Origin: Batillaria attramentaria
Taxonomy: Eukaryota > Mollusca > Gastropoda > Batillariidae
Direction: 5' to 3'
Length of the DNA: 64,000 nt
NCBI GenBank assembly: GCA_018292915.2
Contig: JACVVK020000033.1
Span: 92,501 to 156,500 of the forward strand
The notes under the pieces are model-generated. The model ran no database searches and had not been told where the DNA came from. It worked only from the letters and a program-made list of their open reading frames with translations. The translations under genes and the position numbers were made by a program. Below, in pieces: positions 18,625 through 32,683 of this stretch (position 1 is the first letter of the stretch; each line of letters starts with the position of its first letter).

Positions 18625-18649
18625 TGTGTGTGTGTGTGTGTGTGTGTGT
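18625..18649. repeat. Short (GT)n tract
   Basis: About 12 GT units in the intron between the 18.1 and 19.3 kb exons (18,209-19,284), which otherwise looks unique. Confidence 0.9.
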
Positions 18650-19284
18650 ACCGCACAACGGGGTCTGTTGTCCTTGGTTTTATCATGCCGGTACACTTAC
18701 CTCCTGTGACACCTTGCTAAACGCACCGTTATTAAACGCGTTATTAATTGACACGCTGCCAGATCGCAGTCTGGTTTACGATTTTACGGCGGCATGGCAA
18801 AAGTCCCTGAATTCAAGTAAGGTAAGTAAGTAAACGGTCTCAGGCCAGTGTGCTCCCCTTGTTGAAGTGTTTGGACGCATGGCATGACCCGCGAAGCAAT
18901 ATTCTACAGTGGGAAAATACCCGGCCAACACAGTATTCGGGGAAAAAGACACACAGGTTATTACAGATGTTTCGCCTTGTGGGACTGAGCTTTTTCCTTT
19001 GTTTTTGCAATTTTTTCAGATATCTTAAACTACTGCTCAAGAATTTCTACGAGTGCGTGGGCATTTACGGCTCAGAGCTGCGCATGCTGCACTTCGCGGG
19101 AATTTCTAAGCAATTTATAAACGCCTTATATTTAAATCCATTGAAGCTCGCCAGTTTGAAATGAAGTGTATAAAAATCACGTACAAATCTCATAAACTGT
19201 GTATGTGCACCAGTCTGTAACAGGCTAAAGAGAAAAACAGAAAAAAACTTTGATTTCAAGCTTCTTGTTTCCAGTATCGTATAC

Positions 19285-20867
19285 CTTTCAATGCTGGGAG
19301 TGGGCGGTAACGACGTGTGGACAGTTGTGCTCTTCCCCGACCCCACCGGCCTGCAGGACTGTACATCTCTGTCCATCTCTCTCTCCACATCCGAGTCATT
19401 CCTCACTGGTGTTGACTTCTCTATTCCTAACGTTGTTGCCGGAATCAGTGCGGGAAAAGCTTCCGCCACAGAGGAGGAGATCGATGGCGACTCGTCTACG
19501 GAGAAGACGCGAGCGAGTACTGTGTCTTCCCTGACCGACACTGGGTCCGTGGTGTCGCACACGACACTCAGCGGCGGTGAAAGTCTTTCCTCGACCCCGA
19601 AGATGGCTTTGTCGAAGGTCGTGACATTGGATGGAGACCTCTCACCGACGGAAGCCGAGTCCACTTTCTCGTTGCTGGAGCATCGGGATAACGCGGGGTC
19701 CTCTACGTGCAACGAGTAGCTAGCACCAGCAGGATGGCAAGGGTCTGCAGAGAGCGGTTTTCCTGCTTTTTCGGCCGATAGGTTTTTGTGTCTGGTCGCT
19801 CTGGGCGTAGCTGGCGCGTCTCTGGTTGGACTGGCGGTTCGGTTGATGGTGATGATTCTTGGGGAACATACCTGCGCCTCGTTGTTGAGGGGTCGCTGGT
19901 TTTTAGCACCACTGCCGGCTCTGGGGGTGCGATTTACCGGCCACGTATACCCCAGCGTCGGCGGCTTGTATCTACCGCTTCTGCTAGGCGAGGTCGGTCT
20001 GTTGTCCGTGGCCTTCGGTTCTTTCGCGCCAGAGAGGGGTCCTTCGTTTGCAGCACTGTCAGATTCTCTACCGGGAGCTGAGGATGGGGGTGTGTAATTC
20101 TCGCTTCCCGGCTGCTTGAACAGGTAAACAGGTGCGACCATAGGCCCCCAGAACTCCCTCTTCGGGGTAGACAGTTCCTTCACTGACGACGGTGACGCTT
20201 CAACGTCTCCCTCAGACTCTGACGCGTCTTTGCTGGTCGACGACCGTCTGTCTTGACCGATGCCTGTCAGCGCCAGATCCTCTTTGCTGAAAACGCTCCA
20301 CTTTTCTTTCACGCTGTCTTGGACGCCCGGAGCCGGTCCGCTTTTGGATATAGTCAGAGATAAAGACACCGAGAGTTCCCTCAGAAGGGCGGCTGACCTG
20401 TCTCTGGAGGCCAGCAAAGACGACATAGCGCGGCGTCCGCCAGCTGACGACCAGCGTCTTGTGGGCGTTGTGATGGCCAGAATCTCCTTCTCCGCGCCAG
20501 TGAACCGCGTCGCCCTCGTGGTGCATATCGGCAGCGACAGCTCCTTGGCTTCTCGCGGCACACTCCTCTCCTTGCTGGAGGATGCAGGCCTCTCGCTGTC
20601 CCTCTTTCTTCTGGGCACGCAGCTCTTGGGTCGGGTTCGTTCGGGAGTGAGCTTTTCTCCCAGAAGAGCGCTGGAGCTCTTAGAGCCGTATATGTAGCGA
20701 AGAGAGGTGGGCCGTCCTGCGAAAGACGTCTTTGGCCGGGTCATGAGTTTGGTCACCATCAACCCGGCATTGCTGGTGTCCGTGTCGACAGACTGGCCCA
20801 GCAGAGCCTCCTGTTGTGTCACTTCCATGATGGAAACAGACGCACAGGGTTGGAGCTTGACTGACAT
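19285..20867 (-). CDS. Large gene, ~1.5-kb exon coding a Ser/Pro/Arg-rich segment
   Basis: The open frame runs from about 20,950 to a stop at 19,065. The coding part probably ends at donor GAAAG|GTATAC (19,285), because the last ~70 codons lose the composition and look intronic. The likely acceptor is gacacaacag at 20,811, starting EALLGQSVDTDTSNAGL; a Met at 20,867 is an alternative start. The segment contains TSFAGRPTSLRYIYGSK, CVPRRKRDSERPASSSK, WGPMVAPVYLFKQPGS, and GRYKPPTLGYTWPVNR in an otherwise disordered Ser/Pro/Arg/Glu background. Many SP/TP sites suggest a phosphorylated scaffold. No enzyme motif, membrane segment or known domain is visible. Confidence 0.85.
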
Positions 20868-23800
20868 TGCGGGAATAAATAATGGACGGGGACACGTAAC
20901 GACTCCACTTGCATCATGCCCACAAACAACCGGCTGCCCACGCCGTCAATGACATCGCTGCAATGTCACTCCACCTAGGGACACATTTGTTACTGAATAG
21001 CCTCGCAAACACAACCTTGTAAATACAGGTTCGTGTGACTTCGACCACGGATACAAAGATAAGACTGTACCTCGGTTGTCATCACTCCACAGCGGGCCCC
21101 GTTACCTGAATCTTTCATGACACACTGTCGAGATGTAGCGGTAAGTACGAAGCTTTGTGTAGTGTCCTCAGAGGGCGTGTTCCTGCTCGTCACGCCGTTC
21201 CCTCGTCAGTCATGCGTGGTGATCGCCTCAAAGAGGGTTCAGTGGCGGGCCATCTTACACCAGACAGTCACCGTGCCCCCGAGTTTTACACACGCATATC
21301 AGGTGATCGAAGAACAAACGTGTCGATCAGCCGAGAAGTTCCTGCAGTGAAGCCAACAAAAAACTGTTGAAAATCGATATGATCAAATCGACGGAGGCAT
21401 TTCAGGTGCCGAAGGCCAAGTCCTTATCGTCTCGAACCGCTCACTACTCAAGTATGAACTGCACTGTGGCTTGCGTTGTTCTTCGGTTCGTACACCTGTA
21501 GCCAACTAATGGCCAGTGTGGGTGGGTTCAAACGCAAGGGGTGTGTGCAGCGTACATGCAAATCTGGACCTGTAAACGCTTTTCTTTCACGGTCCAGTAA
21601 CTTCCATGTTCCAATGATCAACTCACTGGCTCTTTCATTTGGCAGCACGCCTCGGTGTGTGCCCCCTGGAGCTTAGACCAGGCGGATTGTCTTTCGGTCC
21701 TGCCTTTCTCGCCTTGAGCCGACAAACAAGTCTAGGGCTCACACCAGTGCCAGTGAGATCAGCAAACTGAACGGAACCGTTTGCTTTCGCCAATGAAGCT
21801 GCAAGTCCGTCCTGTGTACCCTTTTTGTTTGTCGAGACACTCGTAAGGTTACCTCATAACAATATCTGTTTAATCTTGCAAACAAACGCAGTGGTGAGTG
21901 TGGCAACGACTGTGCAAGTGTAGATGTCTTCACGTTGGCGACTTCACTAAAGCACCCACAGTACATGATTGCCAAGAGGTTTCGGCCATAACTACCCTAA
22001 TCCGCTGTGTCAATTTTCCACTGGGCTGCCAGTCTGTGTGGTCCGACCCAAAACGAAAACCAGCTTGACCAGAACAAAAGTAACACACAGACAACAAAAA
22101 AGCACCTTCCACCAGAACAAACCCTTGCGAAGAAAAATAATTGCAATCAAGGTGAATGTTGAGACCACTCATATCCAAACTGATGATGAACCAAAGCCGT
22201 CTTTCATCTCGTATCGACAGAAGTCTTCAATAGCTCTACGAAACAGAGTGGGAGTACCTTACAGAGAAACCCTCACTTTCACTGTTCTGTGGCTCCCTCT
22301 ATATATACACGCATCACCCAACTGCTGGGTCAGCCCTCAGAATGAGCACCACTACGGTATCCTGCGCGTCTGAACATCATAGTGCTTTTATGGCTGCAAT
22401 CAAGAAGCCATAAATCATGTTCTTTGCTTGCTCCTGTCTTGCCGTGCCCCCATCGAGCTGGTAAACTCCAAGTATGGTAATCATAAAAGCTTTGATATGA
22501 ATTAGGTGGGGTCTCTGGCTGAACAAAATGGATTGTTAGGTTGCCAAGTAAACAGACACTTTGGGGAAGTGTGCGTACAAGCAGTCAACTTTCTACCGGT
22601 ACATCGAGTATTCTGGTCGCACAGTTTATGTTAGATGTATTACGTATAAAACAAAACAGCCTTGCTACAAACTGGAAGTAAACACAGGGGACATTTTTTA
22701 CACACAAATGCAAGTCATAACATCTTCACTTTTTTAACTTGACGCAAAGAGGTTTTAGCGAAAACTACAGATTATACAGTTTACCGAATCTGAAAATGCG
22801 CACCTGAAAATTCTCTCCTCTGCAGTGACCACATTCCCTCTGTAGGTTTTCGGTTTCTTTACTTCTACTTCTGCACTGTGACAGGCACCTGTTTTGTATT
22901 TTGATTTAAAAATATCACTTTCTTTATTTAACAAAAACGCAGACAATTAAAGAAAGAGCCAGACAGCTGAAAACACGTGGGCGTGACACTAGAAATTCCA
23001 TGCAGACATGCAATCAGCAAGACCAACTGTAAGGATGAGTGGTTAAGACTTATTTCCTGAGGTCAGTGACTAGTACGTGAGGACACGTCAGTGGCACTTC
23101 AAAATGCTCCCCCACTAAACCAAGTGTATGGGTGCAAATTCAGAAACGGTACTTCTATTCTTCTTACTTTTATACTCCTATGTAATACCGTAAACAGCGG
23201 AATGACAACTGTACGGCTCGCATGTTCAACGGAATGTGAAGAGGATTAGAGAGATGAGTCATAAACTTGCCTGATACTCACATGCGATGCCCTGCTAACG
23301 ACCCCAAACGACCTTTCGCAGATACTTGCGACAGTCCTTTTTCTCCACCAATTTCTTTCTGATATACTCTTATACATAATTATGCCTTCATCCTCAGCTG
23401 CATTCATTGTCTTACGGCAAAGGCGGCATTTGTCTTTTCAGCACATACCAAATACACGTAATCTATCATTCTGTGCAAACATCAACTCTCAGATAAAGCA
23501 GGCCTCTACCTCTTAAAACATGTTTCGTTCACTTCAATTTCAATCTCACCTGAAACGAAAAGGAGCCCCGAGAGGAAGATAACAAAGTAAGCCACAGTAA
23601 TTTTTCTATTAAAATGCAGCAAGTTTGCTAAATCTTTACGTGGACAATTAGACAATAACTTTGTATTCAGGTATTCTGCCGCCTAAACACCTATATCTGG
23701 AGAGACTGTAGTAATAACTTCATAATGCCATAACTTTGATCCTGACCACATAAGGATCTGTTTGGAGTAGTGCAATAAAAATACCAAGATACAACAGAGT

Positions 23801-24380
23801 GGAGGCCTGGTCTGCTTTCTCAACGATCTGTAAACTCCCGAATCTTAAGTATCTGTAATAAATCACATCATGAATAAACGCACAGCCGTTGATAAAAGCG
23901 TGCGGGTAAAAACAAAACTCTGGAGAACCATGCAAAGAACAGGCCTTTCGCCAATGCTCCTACCAGAGACAGACAGGAACGTAAATGAACACTTTTACAA
24001 AAAGACAACCTAAAAGATGTATCACAATTTGTCATAGCTATCCCCCTTACTGCAAAAATTGAAAAGTCCCATTCGGTTCAAATTCGCAGTTTTTCAGGTG
24101 AAACATTTATAATTCGAGAGTTCCCTGCCAGAAGGTATTATCTGTGCAGACAGAAAGGGGAGACATAGTACGTTCTGACAGGAACCCTTGAATATACACG
24201 TTACAAGCCGACGACGGTGTCCAGGTATCCAAGACCACGCTCCAAAATATGTTCCCACTTACCCTCCTCTGGCAAACGGGGAGTTTGTCTAAGAATCACC
24301 TAATTTAGTCCAGATAATTTTCCTTCAAAAGGTCTGAGTGGGCAAAGTATCCTTCATAGCCAGTCAACCTACTGCCCGAG

Positions 24381-24381
<1 letters not shown>

Positions 24382-24439
<58 letters not shown>

Positions 24440-24468
24440 TATAGGGACGTCAGCCAAATGCTAAATTT

Positions 24469-24522
<54 letters not shown>
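24382..24522. repeat. Two (CA)n blocks
   Basis: 24,382-24,436 and 24,471-24,522, separated by 34 bp of unique sequence. Confidence 0.96.
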
Positions 24523-24524
<2 letters not shown>

Positions 24525-24840
24525 TCAAAACAGGCCAATTACATGTGATAGTACTGGCGTGCCTTGATGACAACACACTGTGACAGATTTCCACCCAAGG
24601 CACTATTCACAACCAAAAGATTCTGGCACACCTACTCACGCACCTCAGAAGCTGTGAAATGGAAGCGAACGCCTTCTTCCTTCGAACACCCATGCCCAGG
24701 TCAAAAGTGTGGGGTCGAAGCATGGCCAGGCCACCTCTGATCATTTGGTCAAGCTGGACACTACACAGCGTTTGTACTGAAAGCTATCGGTCAAAGTTAA
24801 AGGTCTAGTTCATTGTATAAGCACGCGAAGTGTGTGTTTT

Positions 24841-24842
<2 letters not shown>

Positions 24843-24908
<66 letters not shown>
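24843..24908. repeat. (TA)n microsatellite
   Basis: About 33 TA units, self-complementary and prone to cruciform formation. Confidence 0.97.
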
Positions 24909-24909
<1 letters not shown>

Positions 24910-25347
24910 GGGCACGTGTCCCCACCGTCCGCCGACCTTAACCTTGAGAGGGTCCCGCGACGCCTCGACAAACCGCGATTTCCCGCGAGTATGGACAGTG
25001 TAGAAGACTCATGCAAAATGGTAATGTTCGTCATGCACTGCACGTGATGTGTCACGGAGTAGAGCTTTAACACACAGTAGTAAACTAGCTGCTAAGGGCA
25101 ATAACAGGGAAACAGAGGAGAGAAGTTATGCCACGTCAGGTTCTTACTAAGCCATGGCTTATCCAGGCTATCGCTGTAGGCGATGGTTAGGCGTGATCCT
25201 AGTGATAACAGTATTTGTACGAAGTCAGTCAGGCTGGCTAGTTCGAGTCGACCGAAGGTAATTAATAGCAAGCCTATGTAAATAGTATTGACGCTAGTTA
25301 CGCTGTTAAACATTTTACATACACACACGCGCACATACGCACGCACG

Positions 25348-25404
25348 CATGCGGGTGTTGGGTGTTTGGGAGTTTAACGTCCTTTTCCACCACGAGTGGG
25401 TGAT
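25348..25404 (-). mobile_element. SINE 3' tail fragment
   Basis: Only the tail 'gtttaacgtccttttccacc' and 'gggtgat' is left, next to a (CA)n tract. Confidence 0.75.
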
Positions 25405-25407
25405 ACG

Positions 25408-25415
25408 CACGCATG

Positions 25416-25497
<82 letters not shown>
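25408..25497. repeat. (CA)n microsatellite
   Basis: About 43 CA units with few breaks. Confidence 0.96.
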
Positions 25498-25500
<3 letters not shown>

Positions 25501-26093
25501 GCTTTATAATCTCTATTTCTGACCACAGAAAGACTTGACTTTGTTTAACAAGGAAGAAGTTAGAAGCACATCCGCCCAGATTTTAAACCTGTCCTTGACA
25601 CTGCATGTATATACTACGTACATACTACAATAATGGCATATCGACAAAGGCATCAAAAACAGAAAAACAGTGTATTTGAAAAAAAAAATAGGAAAACACA
25701 TACCCACCCACACGATACCGTGGAGAGCGGGAGGGAGGGAGAGAAAGATAGTTATGATAAGACCCAGACGTACAAATCAATGCATCATTGAGTCGGACTA
25801 CCCGATCAGCCCACAGACACAAACCCCAGACACAATGGTCTCCCTTGGAACCAATACTAAGGGCAATGCTCCAACGTCGTGTTGAGATTATTCCCGGCCC
25901 TATTTCCAATCTCGAAATGTCACAGCTCATGTACTTGTCATCGATTTTGCGCAACTAGGAACAGCAGTTGATTTGCTGTACAATGAAAGTGCACTGACTC
26001 CTCACATTGGTTGATCATTTAATCGGGGTCCCTGGCACTGCGTTTAAAAAGCAAGCTAAAAAGGCTATGGAACGTGTGCACGCGAGGTGAAAC

Positions 26094-26096
<3 letters not shown>

Positions 26097-26186
<90 letters not shown>
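26097..26186. repeat. (GT)n microsatellite
   Basis: About 45 uninterrupted GT units. Confidence 0.97.
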
Positions 26187-26187
<1 letters not shown>

Positions 26188-27212
26188 CTCCAAATATTCC
26201 AGTGTTTGTATAGGCAACACACAACGCTAATGAATATGCTTTTTAGAATGCATTGTCGTGGACGCATGAACGGGGAGACTGCAGCCATCCTGTCATATTG
26301 CTGATCATAAATGCAATGTCTTAAAATTAAAATACACTGCGTATCTTACAAACAAAAGAGCATCCAAAATGCTGAATCAATAGTAATCCAGTCGGAAAAC
26401 TGTCGGAACGACAACCACCACTCCAACTAACAGATACTGCCATCAGATGCTGATATAAAAAAAAATTAGAATACTTTATTCATCCCTCAGGGGGAAATTA
26501 AATGTCTGCTCAACAACAGAAAACAGAGCAGACCGGTCGCAAGCGGAGCTGCCCACACACACAAGCACACACCCATGCAAGCTGTCGTCAAACAACTAGT
26601 CTGAACGTTTAAAGATACGTCTAGATATGAAACCCAGTATCATCCCAGTTACAGCATCGTAGCAGTGTCAAGATATTTTCCAATTTAAAAGTCCATCAGG
26701 TTCAAGGAAAAAAAATAACGAGGGACCAATACTGCGAACGGACCGCGAACTGTGGGTTCACAAAACCTGTTGAAAATAGTACAACGAAGACAAGAAACAG
26801 TTTACTAGCTAGGTCGATCGGAACCGCCGTGTAATCAAGATCCCTTAGCAATTGATCAGAGGCCATTTTAGGCAATGTTATTCAGCCAGTCAACAGTGTC
26901 CCAGCACGGTCTCATACCGTCACTCTGAAAACTCCTAAGATCTGTTTTAACACAAAAAACACTTGAAATTGTTAGTACTATTTTGCTTAATAGACACTGC
27001 AGATTCTGCCCGCGATATTCAACCAAAGCCACAGTCATCTGGATATATCGCAAACGAAATCCGTGGTGCTTTTTTTTGGTGCTTTTTCCAGATGACGGCA
27101 GAACTGGGTGTCTATTTACAATTTGATACCGACACTGAGAATTTCTAAGATACGGCTTCTGAAGTGTAGGCATATATATAGCATGTGAAATCCTGGGAAA
27201 TATTTTACTTAC

Positions 27213-27260
27213 TAGGCGCTGCAGATGCTCATCGGGACCCATGTGTAATTCCTGTGACGA
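27213..27260 (-). CDS. Large gene, small exon (frame not fully settled)
   Basis: Donor GCCTA|GTAAGT is excellent. With acceptor acgggccgcag it gives 16 codons, SSQELHMGPDEHLQRL, which continue in frame into EALLGQ of the 20.8-kb exon. A second frame is open from an ATG in good context (ccagcATGG at 27,430) and reads MATSPSLSIPTRLQSR, later PVCMCGLPNEKFCMLNLQ, up to the same donor. That could be an alternative first exon but does not join the next exon cleanly. The junction from the 32.7-kb exon needs its weaker phase-0 donor, or an unseen exon. Confidence 0.55.
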
Positions 27261-29817
27261 CTGCGGCCCGTGGGTGAGACGACCGACTGCAGGTTGAGCA
27301 TGCAAAACTTCTCATTCGGCAACCCGCACATGCACACGGGGGTGACTGGGGAGGAGTAGGCCTGGGACCTCTTGCAGTCGCCTCGCGATTGCAGCCTAGT
27401 AGGAATCGATAAGCTTGGGGAGGTGGCCATGCTGGAGACTATCACACGCACCACACTCTTTGCCAATCAATTGTTGGCCACAAAAAAGTCAACTGAGGAA
27501 AAAATGTTTTAAAAAATTCCTGAACTCACTCCATGAACAATGGCCCTAATCGTGCCACTCTCTGTGGGGAGAGGGAAAGGCAACGAGAGGGTGAGGAGGT
27601 TAAATAAGAAGTTCGATACCTCATCGATCAAGGTCGGTGCCGGTGTCGTGGCGTGGAGCTTTGGTGTTAGCAACGCGCTTACATGCCCCCCTGCCTTCAC
27701 ATGTCAAAACCTTCTCATTTTATAATCACACTCGATTTTTTTATCGGGTGAGTGTATACACAAGCGTGCTGTGACCACATTTTAACAGTTTCTCCTTTCC
27801 TGTCGACAAGCAAGCCTGTAGTGTTCAATACTCTTACATCCTGTTCGGGTTGCACACTACTCTAAACCTGCTTTTTCAACATGCAAGTTTCATCAGGCAC
27901 AGTCTTACACAAAATGGTGTCTACACTTCACAGTTCCTCTGTCGTTTCTCGTCAACAAACTGGAGTGAAATGCTCAGTCCCCTCACACGGCTTACCTTGA
28001 GACTAAACTAAAGTTCTGTACCCTGGTGGGTGTAGAAGCAGGCTTTAGCAGACTTTCATGTCAAAAGTTCCCGGCACAAAAGAGGAATTATCGGCCCTCA
28101 CATACGCGGCATATGCGCTCAGAGCTGTGGAGAAAGCTGTGTTTACCCCTATTACACTCAATCTTATAGCCACGCTAACTGTGCGAGAGGTCTCTCTGAC
28201 TTCAGAGACCACAAATATTTAGGCAAGCATTCTTGGGCAAACGAAATGTGAAATAACACAAGAAGCACGTATTAGCATAAGAGACTACCTGACGGTAGCC
28301 GGCTCCAAACCTAAACCAATAACTTTGATCGTCAAGAGTGGAAGGGGGCAACTGTACAAAGAGAGCTCTTTCTCTGACAAATAACGGTGCCTGATTACGA
28401 TCTAGAACGATCCCAAAGGCACGTCAGGGCAGTGAATATTGCTTGTCAATATGCTCGCTTCACTTCAACCCAAAAGCAAAGGCTATCCATCATTTTATAG
28501 CGTCTACCTGCAGGCGTCCACGCGCCAAAGAAAAGAAAATTAATTATACAACCGTACCGCGCGAGGCTGAAGAGTGGTTGGGGCAGAGAGGCACGCGTTT
28601 GACACTAAACCCTGCTGGCTTTCGACAAGAAAAGACAGGTGAACATTGCTTTAACAGTCACCACTGCAGGCAATCAAATAACAATCGAAGATCCACGATG
28701 TTGTACAAACGTTCCAGATCACTGGTCGTCAGAACTTCCACTTGTGACACAGAATTGCATGAGTGAATGGAGGTTCCCTATACATCGAGCTTCAAGCTGT
28801 GTGTGACAATCTGCAATCCTTAAAATACTGAAGGCATTGTACTACTGAGGTATGCCGAAACTCTCCTGCTGCTCTTTTCTGTTAACAAAGGATTTGTCCA
28901 TGACAAGTCACTGACACACCTGCAAAGACACTCCCCCGCTGCTTTCTGTAAATCCTCAAAATATGGGTTGGTTGGGGTTTTACCATGTTTGTACAACGCC
29001 CCGCAACTAATCAGACACCTGGCAAAGGCGTTTCGCAAATGACATCGAAAGGCTGAAGTTACTGTCAAACTTCCTATTTTGAAGACAACGCACAAGTTGT
29101 CCATTGGATCATGTAAACCATGTCCCACATCTCAAATAACACATGGAAAAGTCATTTCGCAAATGAAATGTTGAAAAATCCTTCAAAACACTGATCGAGG
29201 TTGCAGCCGAACTTGTCTTGGCGACATCTCATAAGTCACTGGACCACGTAAACCGCTCAAACAGTTGCTCGTTCAAGTCAGAGGGCGAGCGAATGCCTTG
29301 CGACTGTCACTGTCACCCGTCTGTATCCACTCTACTTGTTGCCGACGATCTAGACAGTTGATTGGACCAATGCGGTTTAAACGGCCATTATCAGCGGGTT
29401 TTATCAGAGGCAATCTTCTCCAGATAGCAAGCGGCCAAGTTGGTCGTACTCTCAGAATTGGCGCGAATTTTCAGCTCACCACTCACAAACCCAGTAATGC
29501 TAGAAATCTCCAGATAAGCGCGGACGAGGCCGGTCACGAAACAGGCGGACGACTGCCTAAGATGTGTCAGTTTTATTGTCACGGTTGAAAAAGAGGCATG
29601 GTCCGGCCCCAGCGACTTCACGGAGTGGGGTCAAAATGGACAGAAGTCTTTCCAGTGCAACTCTGCTTCAAAAGTTTCCACGATGATTGTTCTCATGTAA
29701 AATAATATGTTTGAAATATATAAAGTATACAACGTCCTTATGTAAGTGTAACGCGTTAGTCGTTGTCTGGTTGATATTCGACCCCTTTCTCAGTTTCATG
29801 CCGACAGACCTAACTCT

Positions 29818-29886
29818 GTTGGAAACACTCGGTGCTACTAAAATCTGAAAATGGAAACACTCGGTGCTACTGTCTGGGAACACTCT
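29818..29886. repeat. Short tandem duplication, ~33 bp
   Basis: 'ggaaacactcggtgctact' occurs twice, 33 bp apart, with a third partial copy. Confidence 0.85.
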
Positions 29887-30564
29887 GTCCTGGCGATGCT
29901 ACATTTGAACCGAAATAGCACCCGGAAACACTCGCGTCCATTTTGACTACACCCCGTGGTCACTCACACGCCAGACCAGCTCTGCTCGGGAGTCGCTACA
30001 TAATGACCACTTCACACTGCACAATAGAAAGCCAAGTAAGTGCGAAAACGGGCCTGTTTATACACTCGCAACAGAAAGGCGCGAGACCGGTGATCAACGA
30101 CAATCCGTTTCAAGGCCGAGCTGGAAATTGTATTGGACACCCCTAAAGCTGTGACGCGACAGTATAGGCCAGGCAAGATTAAAATAACCAACAAATCCAC
30201 CAGCAATAATCGAGGAAATAACGGCCCAAACTAACAATCCTACGGAGGCGCTGCCCAGTGACAGATACAGCTGATAAATCAGTCTCTGCTTAAGCTCTCC
30301 GCAATACTATATAATTATGCACGTGCACATTTTTATTGTGCCATTTCGACACCCCTCCAGTAATTGTCTGAAGGCTTTACGTCCTCGCGACTGCATTGAT
30401 TGAACGAATTCAACACCTCACGTTTCACAAACCTCGTATATATACGCGCATAATACCGGGGAGGAAAAGTTAAACTCATACATACAAATGGACCAGAGAC
30501 ACGACCTAGCATTGCAAAAGAATTACGATGTTGCTCAACAAGGGGCTGCTGTTCGGGGAACGTG

Positions 30565-30571
30565 GTGTGTG

Positions 30572-30617
<46 letters not shown>
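30565..30617. repeat. (GT)n microsatellite
   Basis: About 26 GT units, preceded by GTGTTGTG. Confidence 0.95.
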
Positions 30618-30619
<2 letters not shown>

Positions 30620-31261
30620 GTGGGGAGGCAGTGTCACAACGCACACAACACAACAGGGAGGTTCACAATTCTACTACTACAAACTGGTCCCATTTCAACT
30701 GGAGAGAAGAGTCCCACTTTGTCAGAAATACTACCTGCACAGACAGTCCCACACAGACTCACACCCTTATCAGTTGCTGGGTGACATAACCAACAATCGG
30801 ACCACGTGAATACTACATGACAAGCGCATCAAAGGCGCTTTTGTTATCACAGAGTATCTCGACAAGAAAGCTCGGAAATCGTGTGACAACCCTCTACCAA
30901 CGTCGACTGATTTACACTTGATCCAGAACAAAACCCAAGCACTACCTACGTCTACCGTCGTCCAGAAAAAATACATAAAGCGCCACTGATTTGCTAAGGA
31001 CATACGCCCTTTTTTCCAGATAACGTCAGACGTCCACGGGCAGAGTCTGACAGCAGGAACGCACAAACAAGTGGTAAATTTTCAGCGAAAGACAAGCAAG
31101 CTCAAGTTTTCTATAGAGAGGATTGCTTAAACTGCGTGCAGCGCATTCTCGAGTCAGCACTTCAAACTTTACAGTTAAGAACAAGAAATTCTGTCTTTCA
31201 CGATATTTGACAAAGTCAGATAAACCAGCTGAATGCAATATTCTCCCATTCCACTCCACGA

Positions 31262-31390
31262 CAATTCCACACCATCTCGAAGGGAGAAAAAAAGAAACTT
31301 CCTCTGATAGTGTCAAATTCTGTTTAAACCCACACCATCACGAAGGGAGAGAGAAAAACTTCCTCTGATAGGGTCAAATTCTGTTTAAAC
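31262..31390. repeat. Tandem duplication, ~63-bp unit
   Basis: Two copies of a unit with 'cacaccatc', 'cgaagggaga', 'aacttcctctgatag' and 'gtcaaattctgtttaaac'. They differ by a few bases, so the duplication is fairly recent. Confidence 0.92.
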
Positions 31391-32683
31391 TGCAGGTGTC
31401 GATTCATGTTTAATTCATGCAATTTGTACTGGGGTAGGGACATGTCGTCGCCAAAGCAAGCCAATCCAAATCCACGCCATCGTAATTACCTTGAACCAAT
31501 AAAAAAGAAGATACTTATAGCAAGGGTTTGAGTTAACATTGCATCCACACCCCAACATGTAAGCACGTCCTACTTATGTGCATCACTGAACGGTCGTTGC
31601 TGGCATGGTGAAGATTAGGTCGACCTGTGATGTATGATTCCGTTCTTTTCTAGCTTTTTCGCTGGTCAATGGGGCTTTCTCTTCACCCACCCCCCTCCCT
31701 CCACTCCTTCCACCACCCGCCGCCCAAAAGCAAAGTTTGAAATAAATAGACGGGTGGCGCGGCGGTGGTTCCCCCGAGAGAAGCAATCCGAATTTTCCTA
31801 AAGCGATAATAACTGGAAATGAGTTGTTGTTTTTTTTTTAAGTAAATACATGTAAACCTTGAAAACATGCAGGATGACCGTAACGGAGACAACTCACCGG
31901 GGCAGCACCATCGCACAGTAACTGTCAGTTGTATGTGTCAGTATCCCTGCAGAATGTCTTTCCGTGGAGTAAAAACGGTGTGTAAAAAGCATCCTCGACT
32001 ATTCGTCACACCCAGAGGGATTGTAAAAGCAAAACAGCGCATACCAACAAAACTGAGAGACGTCAAACTGCTGACGTCTCCAATTTGGGATGTATCGCTG
32101 TCAGTCTCAACTTGCGTAAAAATACGATACCTTGTGAGATAAGCTACAAATGTCATAAGGCAGACGCTACAGTGGGAAACTGGGGAACAAAACTGTAAAC
32201 ATTTTGGCACTGTCGGTAAACGATCGAAAGGCCGATGCTAACCCACCTAGGTCTTTTTAATGTGTTTGGTGCGGTCTGCCTTATTCACTTTTTTTTCTTG
32301 GTTGCTTGCTTGCTTGTTTTTACACTTTTTCACATTTCTTTAGGAATGTTCATCCTACAAAAATAATCAAAATAAATGCAATTATAAATTCCTAAATAAC
32401 TGAGGTGACCCTCCGCACCACGTAATTGTAATGTGTTAATATCCAGTGTGTAGGAGAATACGTGTGATTCACGGGAGAGCGCGTGTTGTATTCAGTTCGC
32501 GGCGCGTTCAGCCAAGTAATTGGGATAAAGCGCATATTATGTTGTGAACTTCAGATTATTACGGACCCATCTGTAAAGATCGTCCGTGTACAATAAAAAC
32601 CAACAAAACAAGAGTGTATGAGACGATGTGAGTGAAAATACTTGGTTAGACAGGAGCACCTCGCGGTCCTACAGAATACCCAC

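Larger units (their letters stand above)
20868..27212. other. Large-gene intron, 20.9-27.2 kb
   Basis: Low gene signal. Holds two CA blocks (24,382-24,436 and 24,471-24,522), (TA)n (24,843-24,908), a SINE tail fragment (25,348-25,404), (CA)n (25,408-25,497) and (GT)n (26,097-26,186). The rest looks unique and AT-rich. Confidence 0.6.
27261..32683. other. Large-gene intron, 27.3-32.7 kb
   Basis: Contains (GT)n (30,565-30,617), a 63-bp tandem duplication (31,262-31,390) and a 33-bp duplication near 29,820-29,885. No exon is convincing, although a missing small exon here would fix the phase conflict between flanking exons. Confidence 0.55.

Noticed and set aside
28443..28766. 107-codon plus-strand open frame
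   Set aside because: No recognisable product, and length is within chance expectation for this much sequence.
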